This document shows positions 42,001-46,713 of a stretch of DNA of 64,000 bases, in pieces. Position numbers and translations under genes: made by a program. This stretch comes from Crossiella cryophila. GTDB lineage: Bacteria > Actinomycetota > Actinomycetes > Mycobacteriales > Pseudonocardiaceae. The notes beneath the pieces were generated by a model. The model saw only the letters and a list, made by a program, of their open reading frames with translations, was not told the origin of the DNA and did no database searches. The stretch is taken from the NCBI RefSeq assembly GCF_014204915.1, contig NZ_JACHMH010000001.1, forward strand, positions 6,535,501 to 6,599,500. Direction: 5' to 3'. Numbering within the stretch: position 1 is the first letter of the stretch; each line of letters begins with the position of its first letter.

Positions 42001-44582
42001 TCATCCCCCAGCACATCCCGCAGGTCCCAGTCCACAAAGGACGACAGCGCGGCCGCGCACTCACCCATCGCGGCGGCGAACACCGAGGAGCTGTCCAGCA
42101 GCTCGCGGGCCATGCCCACCCACTGCCCGCCCTGCCCGGGGAAGGCGAACACAACGGCCCCGGCATCCCCTGCGCGCCCAAGCACCACCTGTGGCGCTGG
42201 CTCGTCAGCGGCAATCGCCCGCAACCCGGCGATCAGCTCGTCCCGTTCCGTCCCAACCACGATCGCCCGGTGCTCCAGCGCCGCCCGAGTACCGGCCAGC
42301 GACCGCGCCACCACCGCCGGATCGCCACCCACCTCGGCCAACTGAGCGGCCTGGGCACGCAACGCGGTCGGCGTACCGGCCGACAGCACCCACGGCACCA
42401 CCCGCCCCACCGCAGCGGGTCCGACCTCCAGCACAGTGACCGCCCCAGCGGCCCGCAACGCCGCCGCGTCCGCGTCACCCTCGATCGCCAGGTCGGCCAC
42501 CCCGACAACGGGCACACCCGCCGACCGGAACCGCAGCACCTCAACGGCCCACCGCCGGTCCTCAGCCGTGAGGTCCCGGCCCAGCGCCACCGCCAGTGCG
42601 GCGGCATCGCTCAGCGACAGCGACCCCGCGGCATACGCGGCGGTCACCCGGCCAACCCCGGCTCCGGCAACCAGATCCGGCGCGATCCCCTGTGCCCGCA
42701 GCAACGCCAGCAGCGCCGCCTCCAGCGCGAACGCCACCGGCGCGACGCACTCGGTATCCTCGATCTCGCCCAGCAGCACCGGCCCGAGCGGACGCGAGGC
42801 GTACACCTCAAGCTCGGCCCGCACCCGGTCCAGCTCCCTGGCGAACGCCGGATACCGTTGGTACAGACCGGAATCAACCAGGTCGAACCCGGTTCCAGGG
42901 AACAGCAGCCCGGTCCCTGAACCCGCCGCGAGCACCGAGGGCGAACTAATGATCTCCGGCTGCTCCGGCGCCTGCTCCAGGATCAGATGCGCGTTGGTGC
43001 CGCTGAACCCGAACGCGGACACCCCGGCCCGGCGCGGACGGTCGGTGTCCCAGGCACGCGCGGAGTTCAGCAGCCGCACCGATCCGGCCGCCCAGTCGAT
43101 CCGGCTCGACGGCGTGTCCGCGTGCAGGGTGCGGGGCAGCACGCCGTGCCGCAGGGCCAGCACCATCTTGATCACCCCGGCGACCCCGGCGGCAGCCTGG
43201 GTGTGGCCGGTGTTGGACTTCAGCGAGCCCAGCCACAGCGGTTCGTCCCGGTCCTGCCCGTAGGCGGCGATCAGTGCCTGCGCCTCGACCAGGTCGCCCA
43301 GCGGGGTGCCGGTGCCGTGCGCCTCCACCGCGTCCACATCGGACGGTTCGAGTCCGGCGGCGGCCAGTGCGGCGCGGATCACCCGCTGCTGGGCGCGGCC
43401 GCTGGGTGCGGTGAGGCCGTTGGTGGCGCCGTCGGAGTTGATCGCCGAGCCCTTGAGCACGGCCAGCACGTGGTGGCCGTGCCTGCGGGCGTCGGAGAGG
43501 CGTTCCAGCACCACGATGCCGACGCCCTCGCCCCAGGCGGTGCCGTCGGCGCCCTCGGCGAATGCCTTGCAGCGGCCGTCCGGGGACAGTCCGCGCTGAC
43601 GGCTGAAGGCCAGGAATCCGCCAAGAGTGGCCATCACCGCGGCGCCGCCGGCCAGGGCCAGTTCGCATTCGCCCCTGGCCAGCGAGCGGGCGGCCAGGTG
43701 CAGGGCGACCAGGGAGCCGGAGCAGGCGGTGTCCACGGTCAGTGCCGGGCCGTGCAGGCCGAGGGTGTAGGCGATCCGGCCGGAGGCGACGCTGGCCGCG
43801 TTGCCGGTGATCAGGTAGCCCTCGGCGCCGTCGGCCGCGTCGACCAGGCGGGGCCCGTACTCGTGGTCCTCCACGCCGATGAACACCCCGGTCGCGGTGC
43901 CCGCCAGCGAACGCGGGTCGATGCCCGCTCGTTCCACGGCCTCCCAGGCGACCTCCAGCAGCAGCCGCTGCTGCGGGTCGGTGGCCACGGCCTCGCGCGG
44001 TGAGACGCCGAAGAAGGCGGCGTCGAATCCGCCCGCGTCGGGCAGGAAACCGCCGGAGCGCACGTAGGTGTGGCCGGGCCGGTCGGGATCCGGGTCGTAG
44101 GCGGCGGCCGCATCCCAGCCACGGTCGGCCGGGAAGTCACCGATGGCGTCGGTCTCCTCGGTCAGCAGCCGCCACAGGTCCTCGGGCGAGGACACGCCGC
44201 CGGGCAGGCGGCAGCCCATACCCACCAACACAATGGGGTCATCGTCGGCCACCCGCACCGGTGCGGCCTCGACCTCGACCGCGGATCCCAGGAGCTGTTC
44301 GGCCAGCAGGTCCACCAGATCGGCGGCGGTGGGCCGGTCGAAGGCCAGGGACACCGGCAGGGCCAGGCCGGTGGCCGCGGTCAGGCCGCGGTGCAGGTCG
44401 ATGGCGTCCAGCGAGGCCAGGCCGAGGTCGGCGAACCGGCGTCCGGGCGTGATCGGTCCGGCCTCGGGCAGTACCCGGGTCAGTTCGGCCAGCACCAGGT
44501 CGAGCAGTTCCAGCCGGGCCCGCGCGGGCGGCAGGGCGCGCAGCCGGGCTGGCAGGTCCTCCGGTGACGGCCGGGTGCTCAT
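25641..44582 (-). CDS. Modular type I PKS: loading ACP and modules 1-4
   Basis: A 6,313-residue first PKS. Residues 1-105 are a loading ACP with no KS or AT before it (Ser57). Then come M1 KS-AT(degenerate)-AT-KR(inactive)-ACP, M2 KS-AT-DH(inactive)-KR-ACP, M3 KS-AT-DH(inactive)-KR-ACP and M4 KS-AT-KR-ACP, with a short acidic docking tail. The ATG at 44582 overlaps the discrete AT gene stop (ATGA), and a GGAG site lies inside that gene, so the two proteins are probably made together. Starting with a bare ACP means the starter must arrive from separate enzymes, as in beta-amino-acid macrolactam PKSs (vicenistatin type). The neighbouring AT and the ANL ligase at 46981 are the obvious candidates. 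Predicted pattern after the starter: ketone, hydroxyl, hydroxyl, hydroxyl. Confidence 0.98.
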   Translation of the reverse strand: MSTRPSPEDLPARLRALPPARARLELLDLVLAELTRVLPEAGPITPGRRFADLGLASLDAIDLHRGLTAATGLALPVSLAFDRPTAADLVDLLAEQLLGSAVEVEAAPVRVADDDPIVLVGMGCRLPGGVSSPEDLWRLLTEETDAIGDFPADRGWDAAAAYDPDPDRPGHTYVRSGGFLPDAGGFDAAFFGVSPREAVATDPQQRLLLEVAWEAVERAGIDPRSLAGTATGVFIGVEDHEYGPRLVDAADGAEGYLITGNAASVASGRIAYTLGLHGPALTVDTACSGSLVALHLAARSLARGECELALAGGAAVMATLGGFLAFSRQRGLSPDGRCKAFAEGADGTAWGEGVGIVVLERLSDARRHGHHVLAVLKGSAINSDGATNGLTAPSGRAQQRVIRAALAAAGLEPSDVDAVEAHGTGTPLGDLVEAQALIAAYGQDRDEPLWLGSLKSNTGHTQAAAGVAGVIKMVLALRHGVLPRTLHADTPSSRIDWAAGSVRLLNSARAWDTDRPRRAGVSAFGFSGTNAHLILEQAPEQPEIISSPSVLAAGSGTGLLFPGTGFDLVDSGLYQRYPAFARELDRVRAELEVYASRPLGPVLLGEIEDTECVAPVAFALEAALLALLRAQGIAPDLVAGAGVGRVTAAYAAGSLSLSDAAALAVALGRDLTAEDRRWAVEVLRFRSAGVPVVGVADLAIEGDADAAALRAAGAVTVLEVGPAAVGRVVPWVLSAGTPTALRAQAAQLAEVGGDPAVVARSLAGTRAALEHRAIVVGTERDELIAGLRAIAADEPAPQVVLGRAGDAGAVVFAFPGQGGQWVGMARELLDSSSVFAAAMGECAAALSSFVDWDLRDVLGDEDSLARVDVVQPALWAVMVSLAELWRSMGVEPAAVVGHSQGEIAAFCVAGGLSLVDGARVVALRSKAIADTLAGLGGMAAVALSAERVGELIDDRLSVAAVNGPSSVVVSGEVAALEELVARCVADEVRARILPVDYASHSAQVERIAERLLVELAPVLPRSAEVLVYSSVTGEAFDTAGADAAYWVRNLRETVLFERAARAAAADGHGTWVEVGPHPVLAGALRESLGDDAVITGTLRRDEGGPSRVLLSLAELFAAGVPVSWTAVVGAGDWVELPTYPFEHEHFWLADAPRVAVGDAVSDLRYREVWRPLNLGPAHPGPWLVLGAGSDASALAAALGAGTVVADAVPEGEFAGVLALQADPVALLRTPLPAPLWMATRGAVAVDGEDVDPAQARVWGLGRVAALEHPAAWGGLVDLPEVLDPQTAQSLASVLDGAEDQIAVRANGVFGRRLVRAAEVPAGRWRARGTVLITGGGGGLGRQVAHWALERGAEHVLLLSRTAADLTGFAGLPVTAVACDVADQDAVAAAMSTVDTPVTAVLHLSGVRQEPVGIAEVTEEQLAAEWRPKVIGAQVLDTLTRDLDLDAFVLFTSGTGAWGAAGQAGCAAADASLDALAARRRAGGRVATAMAWGAWAGAGMTGEIPGRAEQLRRAGVPPIAPHRALAALDAALLAGDTAVVVADVDWGRFLPAFTAARPSPLLSELAEPTPVAENGFAARYTALPAAERPRFLRELVSGHAAAALGHTAADRVDPGRALHAQGFDSLTSVELRNRLVAATGLTLPATLVFDHPTTTALAAHLAELLGDAGPVSTDTRVAVAGDDPIAIVGMACRLPGGVDDPDALWRLVAEGGDAVTGFPTDRGWEVDALAAAGGVVDGGFLDGAGDFDAGFFGISPREALATDPQQRLFLEASWSALEHAGIDPESLAGAAVGVFAGAIPSGYAELVTRAYPELAGHLVTGGAQSVLSGRVAYVLGLQGPALTIDTACSSSLVALHLAVQAVRSGECSMALAGGVTVMASTEPFVGFTQQGGLSPDGRCKAFAESADGTGWSEGVGVLVVQRLSDAVREGREVLAVVRGTAVNQDGASNGLTAPSGPAQQKVIRAALAVAGLAPSEVDVVEAHGTGTVLGDPIEAHALMATYGANRTEPLLLGSLKSNLGHTQAAAGVSGVIKMVQALRHGIAPRTLHVAKPSSTVDWSAGAVELLTESRAWPETGRPRRAAVSSFGVSGTNAHVIIEAAAALPGRAPEPGPVAWLLSGRTPEAVHAQAARLLDAPGDLRDIGWTLAGRTRFEHRAAVVGADRDELLAGLRAVAAGEAPLRGRAGAPGVALLFSGQGSQRLGMGMALYETSPVFAAAFDAVTAELDPGLRVVMWGEDAELLARTGWAQLALFAVEVAAFRLLESWGVRPEFLVGHSVGEVAAAHVAGVLSLSDAAALVSARARLMQALPTGGAMIAIEASEDEVAGHLSETVSLAAVNAPGSVVLSGVEAEVLAVAEHFADRRRTRLKVSHAFHSALMEPMLAEFEQVLAGLDFRPPTIPLVSTVDGDPATPGYWVRQVRAPVRFAEAVRRVAERGIGALVEVGPGTALAAAARRGSDLIAVPLHGDDTPVATAARLFTHGVELDWTSFFPGARRIGLPTYPFERTRYWPAGAGAGDVTGAGLTAAGHPLLGAVVSTPGTGGVLFTGRLSARTQPWLPDLVVPGHTVFPATGLLELAVRAGDAVGCDRLAELVVEAPLVLAERGCRIQVALTPAGADWAVAIHACPEGAEDWTRHATGLLTTGATRAETWQHGELPWTEVEIAEPGAFGIHPALLHNALLPVLADDRQPAEFREVVLHATGAARTRVRLTETGPDTFAVEIADGAGVPVLSIGEVITRPMTGLAVADDTAVLVPEWVAATPVQAEPADAVVLTVPSTPVPSPAAVHEITAALLDRLQRELTGTAHLVVVTEGAISTGAGEPASDLPAAAVWGLVRSAQTENPGRITLVDLAPGSGSAGLTQAIALGEPQVAVRGDLLLTPRLVRRQPEPAAFPAVDGTVLITGGTGGLGAQVARHLVTTHGVRDLLLLSRRGGGADLVAELAGLGATATVLACDVSDRDALAAVLADHPVGGVVHTAGVVDDGVVDALTTDRLAGVLRPKVDATWHLHELVGDVPLFALFSSLAGVFGGAGQGNYAAANAFVDAFAQWRQANGQHAVALAWGSWSAEAGLTSRLSELDLRRMNGSGLPPLAVEQGLALFDRVVGAGEPVLGLTRLDREALRRQRELPVVLRALAGRTTRRAAGDGPDGFAERYAVLPTAERIPFLRALITGRVAAVLGHGSPADADRAFKDLGFDSLTAVELRNELAAATGLALPPTLVFDHPTATVLAGHLAELLDSAPRPVTATVSGAATDEQIAIVGLGCRFPGADSPDELWDLVAAGRDVITGFPADRGWDLDAGASVTAQGGFLGGVGDFDAEFFGISPREALATDPQQRLLLETSWEALEHAGIDPLSLAGSPVGVFVGAFDSGYGQVAGRSDTDAAGHLMTGGATSVASGRIAYSLGLQGPAITVDTACSSSLVALHLAVQALRAGECSMALAGGATVMATPETFVGFTQQGGLAPDGRCKAFADGADGTGWSEGVGVLVVQRLSDAVREGRRVLAVVRGSAVNQDGASNGLTAPNGPAQQRVIRAALAGAGLRPSEVDLVEAHGTGTVLGDPIEAQALLATYGQDRERPLYLGSLKSNLGHTQAAAGVAGIIKVVQAMRHGVLPPTLHVDSPSSKVEWSGGAVALLTESAPWPSTGRPRRAGVSSFGMSGTNAHVILEAPEPVAERVPVEPAVVPWVLSGRTAEAVRAQAERLLGTELSDPAAVGLTLAGRSVFEHRAVVTGADRDELVAGLRALAAGTPVPEVVLGVAEVAAAPVFVFPGQGSQWTGMALELWDSSPVFAAAMGECATALSSFVDWQLRDVLGDEDSLARVDVVQPALWAVMVSLAAVWRSMGVAPAAVIGHSQGEIAAFCVAGGLSLVDGARVVALRSKAIADTLAGLGGMAAVALPAERVAELIDERLSVAAVNGPSSVVVSGEVAALHELVARCVADGVRATVLPVDYASHSAQVELLRARLLAELAPIAPRSSGVPVYSAVTGQIMDTAEADAAYWVLNLRETVRFAEAVRAAATDGHLVFAEISPHPVLVPAVPEIVPDAVVTGTLRRDEAGPARVHAGAAQLFVRGVPVDWAGLFAGVTPVDLPTYPFQHERFWPTASGQGDVAGAGLATAGHPLLAAVVELPGGGVLLTGRLVAGAHPWLAGRAAFPEAGLVELALRAATEVGCDRVAELTVHTPLLLPANGGVRLRVSVTPGEGGWELAMHARLDGVADWTSHATGVLGTGAVWPGPVDGPWTEVEVPEADGYDLHPALLATALDTAPDELACAFTDVALFATGATLVRAARSGDRLLITDHTGAPVFAATVATRPLTDADLAAITDATLLVPRWSETPVPVAAAVEHTVLAVPHTPEPTPAAVHEVVTAVLAELQSCLARESAHLVVTTRGAVAVGAEPVLDLPAAAVWGLVRSAQTENPDRITLLDLDADLDPGLVAGLLALGESQAAVRDGVVHVPRLVRTTPADTPASLPGPVLITGGLGGLGGLFARHLVRARGVRELVLLGRRGADTPGATELLDELTGLGAEVTVAACDVTDRAALAAVFAAHPVRTVVHTAGVLDDGVIGSLTAERVHRVLAPKVDALWHLHELAAPDTALVVFSSLAGLLGGPGQGNYAAGNTFADTLVQWRRDRGLPGVSLAWGAWTPEIGLTGTLTDVDLRRMARAGMPLLTVAQGLDLFDAALATTEPVLGLTRLDTAALRTTDDLPPLLRTLAGVLHRRTAAGRTGVGGFAEGWTALPAAEQVPALRELVRGHIAGVLGHRSPGHIEDERAFRALGFDSLTAVELRNAIATATGLTLPATLVFDYPTVTALAEHLAIRLGGGSTREQAQPVAVVAEDPIVIVGMACRFPGGVAGPEDLWRLLAEGRDAIGGFPADRGWDLAALAGGDSATARGGFLRGVADFDAAFFGISPREALAMDPQQRVLLETSWEALEDAGIDPGTLSGKPVGVFVGAFPSGYTELATRADPGLAGHLITGGSQSVISGRVAYSLGLHGPAVTVDTACSSSLVALHLAVQALRGGECTMALAGGVTVIATPDTFVGFSQQGGLAPDGRCKAFADGADGTGWSEGAGVLVVQRLSDAVREGREILAVVRGSAVNQDGASNGLTAPNGPAQQRVIQAALAGAGLRPSDVDVVEAHGTGTVLGDPIEAQALLATYGQDRDTPLRLGSIKSNLGHTQAAAGVAGIIKLVLAMRHEVLPPTLHVDRPSSKVDWTEGAIELLTESTPWPGDQPRRAGVSSFGVSGTNAHVVLEAPTTRSEPAHTPVTGALPWVLSGRTPEAVRAQAARLLDADPGSPADVAWTLATTRARFDHRAVVVGRDRGELLAGLRAIAADQPAATAVRGYARDGGPVAVLFSGQGSQRLGMGKALYETSPVFAAAFDAVAAELDPGLRAVMWGSDAEALARTGWAQPALFAVEVALFRLLESWGVRPDYLVGHSIGELAAAHVAGVLTLADAALVVSARARLMQALPEGGAMVAVEAPEAEVTPFLTEGVSLAAVNTPGSVVLSGVEDEVLALAETFALLGHRTKQLTVSHAFHSPLMEPMLAEFERILSTVDWKSPAIPIVSTLTGEPADLAGPDYWVRQVRGTVRFADAVAWLTGQGVRTLVEAGPGGVLSGMVAGVPMLHGADEPVAVTLAAARLFTLGVPVAWPEFLPAGHRVALPSYAFQRDRYWVAVPANESWPEGDLGELAASLGVAEDVLTTALTAWRARGRGDQVVDGWCYRESWRALDTPAAAESPCLVVVPATHIEDPWVTTIVSALGARVLPVAELDRADLAKRLAELTPARIVSLLALRPTDGVVPAGVLPTVVLLQALGDADIQARVWAVTRGAVSVGGHDPVADPGQAGIWGVARVAALERPGSWGGVVDLPAALDGPAARRLAAVITADWAEDQVAVRASGVLGRRLVHAGAGSGQPWRTSGTALVTGGTGGLGAFVARWLVERGAEHVVLLSRRGLAAAGARKITEELTALGARVTVAACDVGDRDVLAAVLAEIPDLRVVVHAAGVSHGVVELDEVTAEGAAAELGAKVAGATHLDELTRGIALDAFVLFSSGAAAWGSGGQAAYAAGNAYLDALAAHRVAAGLPGTAVAWGNWAEAGMAVDNPEQGDYLRRLGVLPMPPAQALTALDRALRAGEAGLTVTDMDWTRFAPAFTVSRPSPLLEDLPEVAEALSSGPAAEGSDFVRRWTATPAGERPRFLREFLRGHVLAALGHGPGTRIEPGQAFRELGFDSLTAVELRNQLAAATGLALPATLAFDYPSINALAAHVAAELDPPGSAQPAPARAAHEDDEAELLAADVDELVRIALGGAEST
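30081..34829 (-). other. PKS module 3: KS-AT(methylmalonyl)-DH0-KR-ACP
   Basis: The AT has GHSQGEIAA and YASH. The DH region has lost the HxxxGxxxxP motif by deletion (HPWLAGRAAFPEAG), has Ala where the Asp should be (HPALLATALD) and lacks YGPAFQGL. The KR is intact (LDD, GNYAAGNTF, B-type). The ACP is GFDSL. Predicted outcome: alpha-methyl beta-hydroxyl. Confidence 0.88.
34830..39542 (-). other. PKS module 2: KS-AT(malonyl)-DH0-KR-ACP
   Basis: The AT has GHSVGEVAA and HAFHS (malonyl). The DH fold is present, but Leu2559 replaces the catalytic His (WLPDLVVPGHTVFPATG), His2675 replaces the catalytic Asp (HPALLHNALL), and the YGPAFQGL segment found in active DHs here is absent. The KR is intact (VDD, GNYAAANAF, B-type). 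The ACP is GFDSL. Predicted outcome: a beta-hydroxyl without dehydration. Confidence 0.88.
39545..44240 (-). other. PKS module 1: KS-AT0-AT(methylmalonyl)-KR0-ACP
   Basis: The KS (DTACSGS, about residue 288) differs from the other eight in sequence style, for example GYLITGNAASV where they have GHLITGG-type motifs, suggesting a different lineage. It is followed by a shortened AT with no nucleophile, then a complete AT (GHSQGEIAA, YASH near residue 998; methylmalonyl). The A-type KR keeps its glycine-rich NADPH loop (TGGGGGLG) and Ser1452, but has Cys1465 for the catalytic Tyr and Asp1469 for Asn. The ACP is GFDSL. Predicted outcome: unreduced alpha-methyl beta-ketone. Confidence 0.88.
42400..42920 (-). 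other. Degenerate, truncated AT domain inside module 1
   Basis: About 170 residues directly after KS1 resemble an AT: they begin GLLFPGTGFDLVDSGLYQ and include an LxFALEAALLALL helix and ITAAY-like core (RVTAAYAAGSLSLSDAAALA). The GHSxG nucleophile reads GAGVG, so there is no serine. The region that would hold the ferredoxin-like subdomain and the YASH/HAFH motif is missing. A normal KS-AT linker (PWVLSAGTPTALRAQAAQL) and a full AT follow. It is interpreted as a vestigial AT kept in frame beside a second, working one. Confidence 0.8.
44270..44555 (-). other. N-terminal loading ACP of the first PKS
   Basis: A helical carrier domain of roughly 95 residues with Ser57 in LGLASLDAIDL. The usual DSL triad reads ASL, so the Asp before the phosphopantetheine serine is Ala. 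All other ACPs of the line have GFDSL. No AT, KSQ or CoA-ligase domain precedes it. It is inferred to receive the starter acyl group from a separate enzyme. Confidence 0.85.
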
Positions 44583-45553
44583 GCGGTGGCTCCAACCAGG
44601 GGCTCGGGCTTGGCCGGCCGGGCGGCCTGCTTCGGATCGGCCTTGACCACGGCGAAGGCGCGGACGGTGTTGTCCAGCCGGGAGAACAGCGCGTCGGCGC
44701 CGGCGAAGCGCAGCGTGCCGATGTCGTTGGCGTGCAAGGTGTCCAGCACGGACTGCCAGCGGAACGGGCGGTCGAAGGTGTCGGCGAGCATCCCGCGCAC
44801 ACCCTCGGCGTCGGTGATCACCGCACCGTCGTAGTCCCGGACCACGGGGATCGCGGGGGTGCCGATGGCCGCGTCGGCGAGCACTTCGGCGGCCATGGCG
44901 GCGCGCAGTCCGGCGAAGAGGGTGGAGTGCGCGGGGGTGCCCATGGTGGCGGTGGAGTAGCCGCCGAGGTCGGAAATGGCCTGTTTGAGCGGTTCGAGGA
45001 GGTGGGCGCGCAGGGTGAGCATGGCGAAGCCGGGGGCGAGGTCGCCGGAGAGTTCGAGGCGGTCGCCGCGGGCGGTCCAGTCGGCGACCAGTTCGGCCAG
45101 GCCGTCGGCGGGGACCCGGACCACGGTGTGGGTGAGCACGTCGGAGTGCTCGGTGCGGAAGTACTCCTGCTCACGGCGGGCCATCGCGGCGGCCAGCCGG
45201 ATGCCCTCGGCGACCTCGATCGCGCCGGAGTGCACGGCCAGCGCGCGCACGCCGAAGCTGGGTCCGGCGATCAGCGCGGGCGGCCCGGACAGCGTCGCGT
45301 CCACTCGCTCGACCAGCGCGAGGCCGCTGACCAGCGCGGCCACCTGGGCGGCAGGCGAGTAGTCGTCGGTGCTGTCCCGCAACTCGGTCAGCAGCGAGCC
45401 GCCGAGCACGGCGTCGGCCAGTCGTACCAGCGGGCGGGCGTGACGGTCGTGCACCAGGAACCGGCCCAGTGCGGCGAAGGTGGTGCCCGTCAGGCCCGGG
45501 AACACGACCGCGTGCGCTGCGGCTGTTCCGGGGTGGGCGGTCGGACCCGGCAT
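44579..45553 (-). CDS. Discrete acyltransferase, probable starter-loading AT
   Basis: A 324-residue free-standing protein of the FabD/AT fold. It opens with VVFPGLTGTTF, has the nucleophile elbow GPSFG (Ser99) and the downstream histidine motif GTPAHS (His209). Length is close to FabD (about 310), so it is complete. The ATG at 45553 follows a GAGAGG ribosome site; its stop overlaps the start of the first PKS, whose N-terminus is a bare loading ACP. That coupling suggests it charges this ACP. In vicenistatin-type pathways a discrete AT (VinK) moves the starter from a free ACP to the PKS loading ACP. Alternatives are an extender-supplying or proofreading AT. Motif divergence from GHSxG leaves substrate unpredictable. 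Confidence 0.8.
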   Translation of the reverse strand: MPGPTAHPGTAAAHAVVFPGLTGTTFAALGRFLVHDRHARPLVRLADAVLGGSLLTELRDSTDDYSPAAQVAALVSGLALVERVDATLSGPPALIAGPSFGVRALAVHSGAIEVAEGIRLAAAMARREQEYFRTEHSDVLTHTVVRVPADGLAELVADWTARGDRLELSGDLAPGFAMLTLRAHLLEPLKQAISDLGGYSTATMGTPAHSTLFAGLRAAMAAEVLADAAIGTPAIPVVRDYDGAVITDAEGVRGMLADTFDRPFRWQSVLDTLHANDIGTLRFAGADALFSRLDNTVRAFAVVKADPKQAARPAKPEPLVGATA

Positions 45554-45591
45554 GGTCCCTCTCTGGCGGCGGAGGTGTGCGGGTGGTGGCG

Positions 45592-46713
45592 TCAGGCTGC
45601 GGGGAACAGCGATCGGTAGAAGGGGTCGGTGCGGAAGCCCTGGCGGTGGTGCGCCGAGGACCAGCGCAGTGGCACCGGCGGGCCGACGTCGCGGCACAGG
45701 CTGCCGGTGAGCGCGTAGTCGGGGTGCACGCCGTCGTCGCTGAGGGCGGTGCTGAACTCGAAGGTGAACCGGTCGCCGGGGCGCACCGGCAGGCCGGTCG
45801 CGGACAGCGGGGCGTAGACCGGGGTCCAGCTGCTGGCCTGCACCAGCGAGTCCAGGGGCTCGTCGCCCTCGGCCACCCACAGCCGCACGCCGAGCGCGAG
45901 TCCGTGCAGGCGTCCGGCGCGGGTGCAGACGAACTCGGCGGCGTCCACCCCGCCCAGGCACAGCTCGCCGTTGAACTCCAGCGGCTCGACCTCGGCGGCC
46001 TCGGACAGGTAGGCGCGGCGCTGGACCTCGGGGCGGTCCTGCAGGCCGACCAGGCAGACCCTGGGGTCGAACGGCCCGCCGACGGCGGCGAACATCTGCT
46101 CCAGGTACTTGAAGGTGAACAGCGGGAAGCCCGGCGGTTCGGCGCTGGCCCGGCCCAGGTCGAAGCCGACCACGGTGGTGACGCCGCGGTGCGGGATGAA
46201 CACCCCGCCCGGCTTGACCAGCCGCTGCCGCGCGTCGGCGAGCACGGCGGCCGCGCCCTCGGACCCGGCCAGGGTGCCGATGATCTCCGAGACGCACACG
46301 TCGACCGGTTCGGGCAGGTCGATCTCGGTGGACAGGCCCTGCACCACGGTGATCCGGTCGGCGAACCCGGCAGCGGCGATCACCTCGCGCGCGGTGGCCG
46401 CCGACTCGGGGATGACCTCCACCGCCCACACCCGGCTGGCGCCCGCGCGGGCGGCGGCCAGTGCCCACACCGCGTCCCGGCCGGTGCCGATGTCCAGCAC
46501 GGTGCGGCCGGGGGCGTAACGCCGCACGGCCTCGGCGTAGCGGGCCATCCGGGCCTGGTCGTCGAGCATCTTGCCGTAGGCGAAATCGTCGTAGAGCGGG
46601 TACTCGCCCACCGAGGGGAACAGCCACATCGGCGGTTCCGGCTCGTACAGGCAGGCCCGCACCGGCACCTGGTGCCCTGAGGCGTCGAGCTGGGCGACGA
46701 AGGTGCGGGCCAC
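45592..46713 (-). CDS. PRMT-like SAM-dependent methyltransferase
   Basis: A 373-residue protein with a Rossmann SAM site (VLDIGTG, residues 72-78, and the acidic VEVIPES after it) and the double-Glu loop of protein arginine methyltransferases (SEIIGTLAGSE, Glu143 and Glu152). A beta-barrel-like C-terminal half follows, which also fits the PRMT fold. PRMT-like enzymes occur in secondary metabolite clusters and need not act on protein. It starts at GTG 46713 after GAGAGGA and is the first gene of the PKS operon, 38 nt before the AT gene. Its place beside the loading AT suggests O-, N- or C-methylation of the starter or product, which is inference. A role in protein methylation is not excluded. 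Confidence 0.75.
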   Translation of the reverse strand: MARTFVAQLDASGHQVPVRACLYEPEPPMWLFPSVGEYPLYDDFAYGKMLDDQARMARYAEAVRRYAPGRTVLDIGTGRDAVWALAAARAGASRVWAVEVIPESAATAREVIAAAGFADRITVVQGLSTEIDLPEPVDVCVSEIIGTLAGSEGAAAVLADARQRLVKPGGVFIPHRGVTTVVGFDLGRASAEPPGFPLFTFKYLEQMFAAVGGPFDPRVCLVGLQDRPEVQRRAYLSEAAEVEPLEFNGELCLGGVDAAEFVCTRAGRLHGLALGVRLWVAEGDEPLDSLVQASSWTPVYAPLSATGLPVRPGDRFTFEFSTALSDDGVHPDYALTGSLCRDVGPPVPLRWSSAHHRQGFRTDPFYRSLFPAA

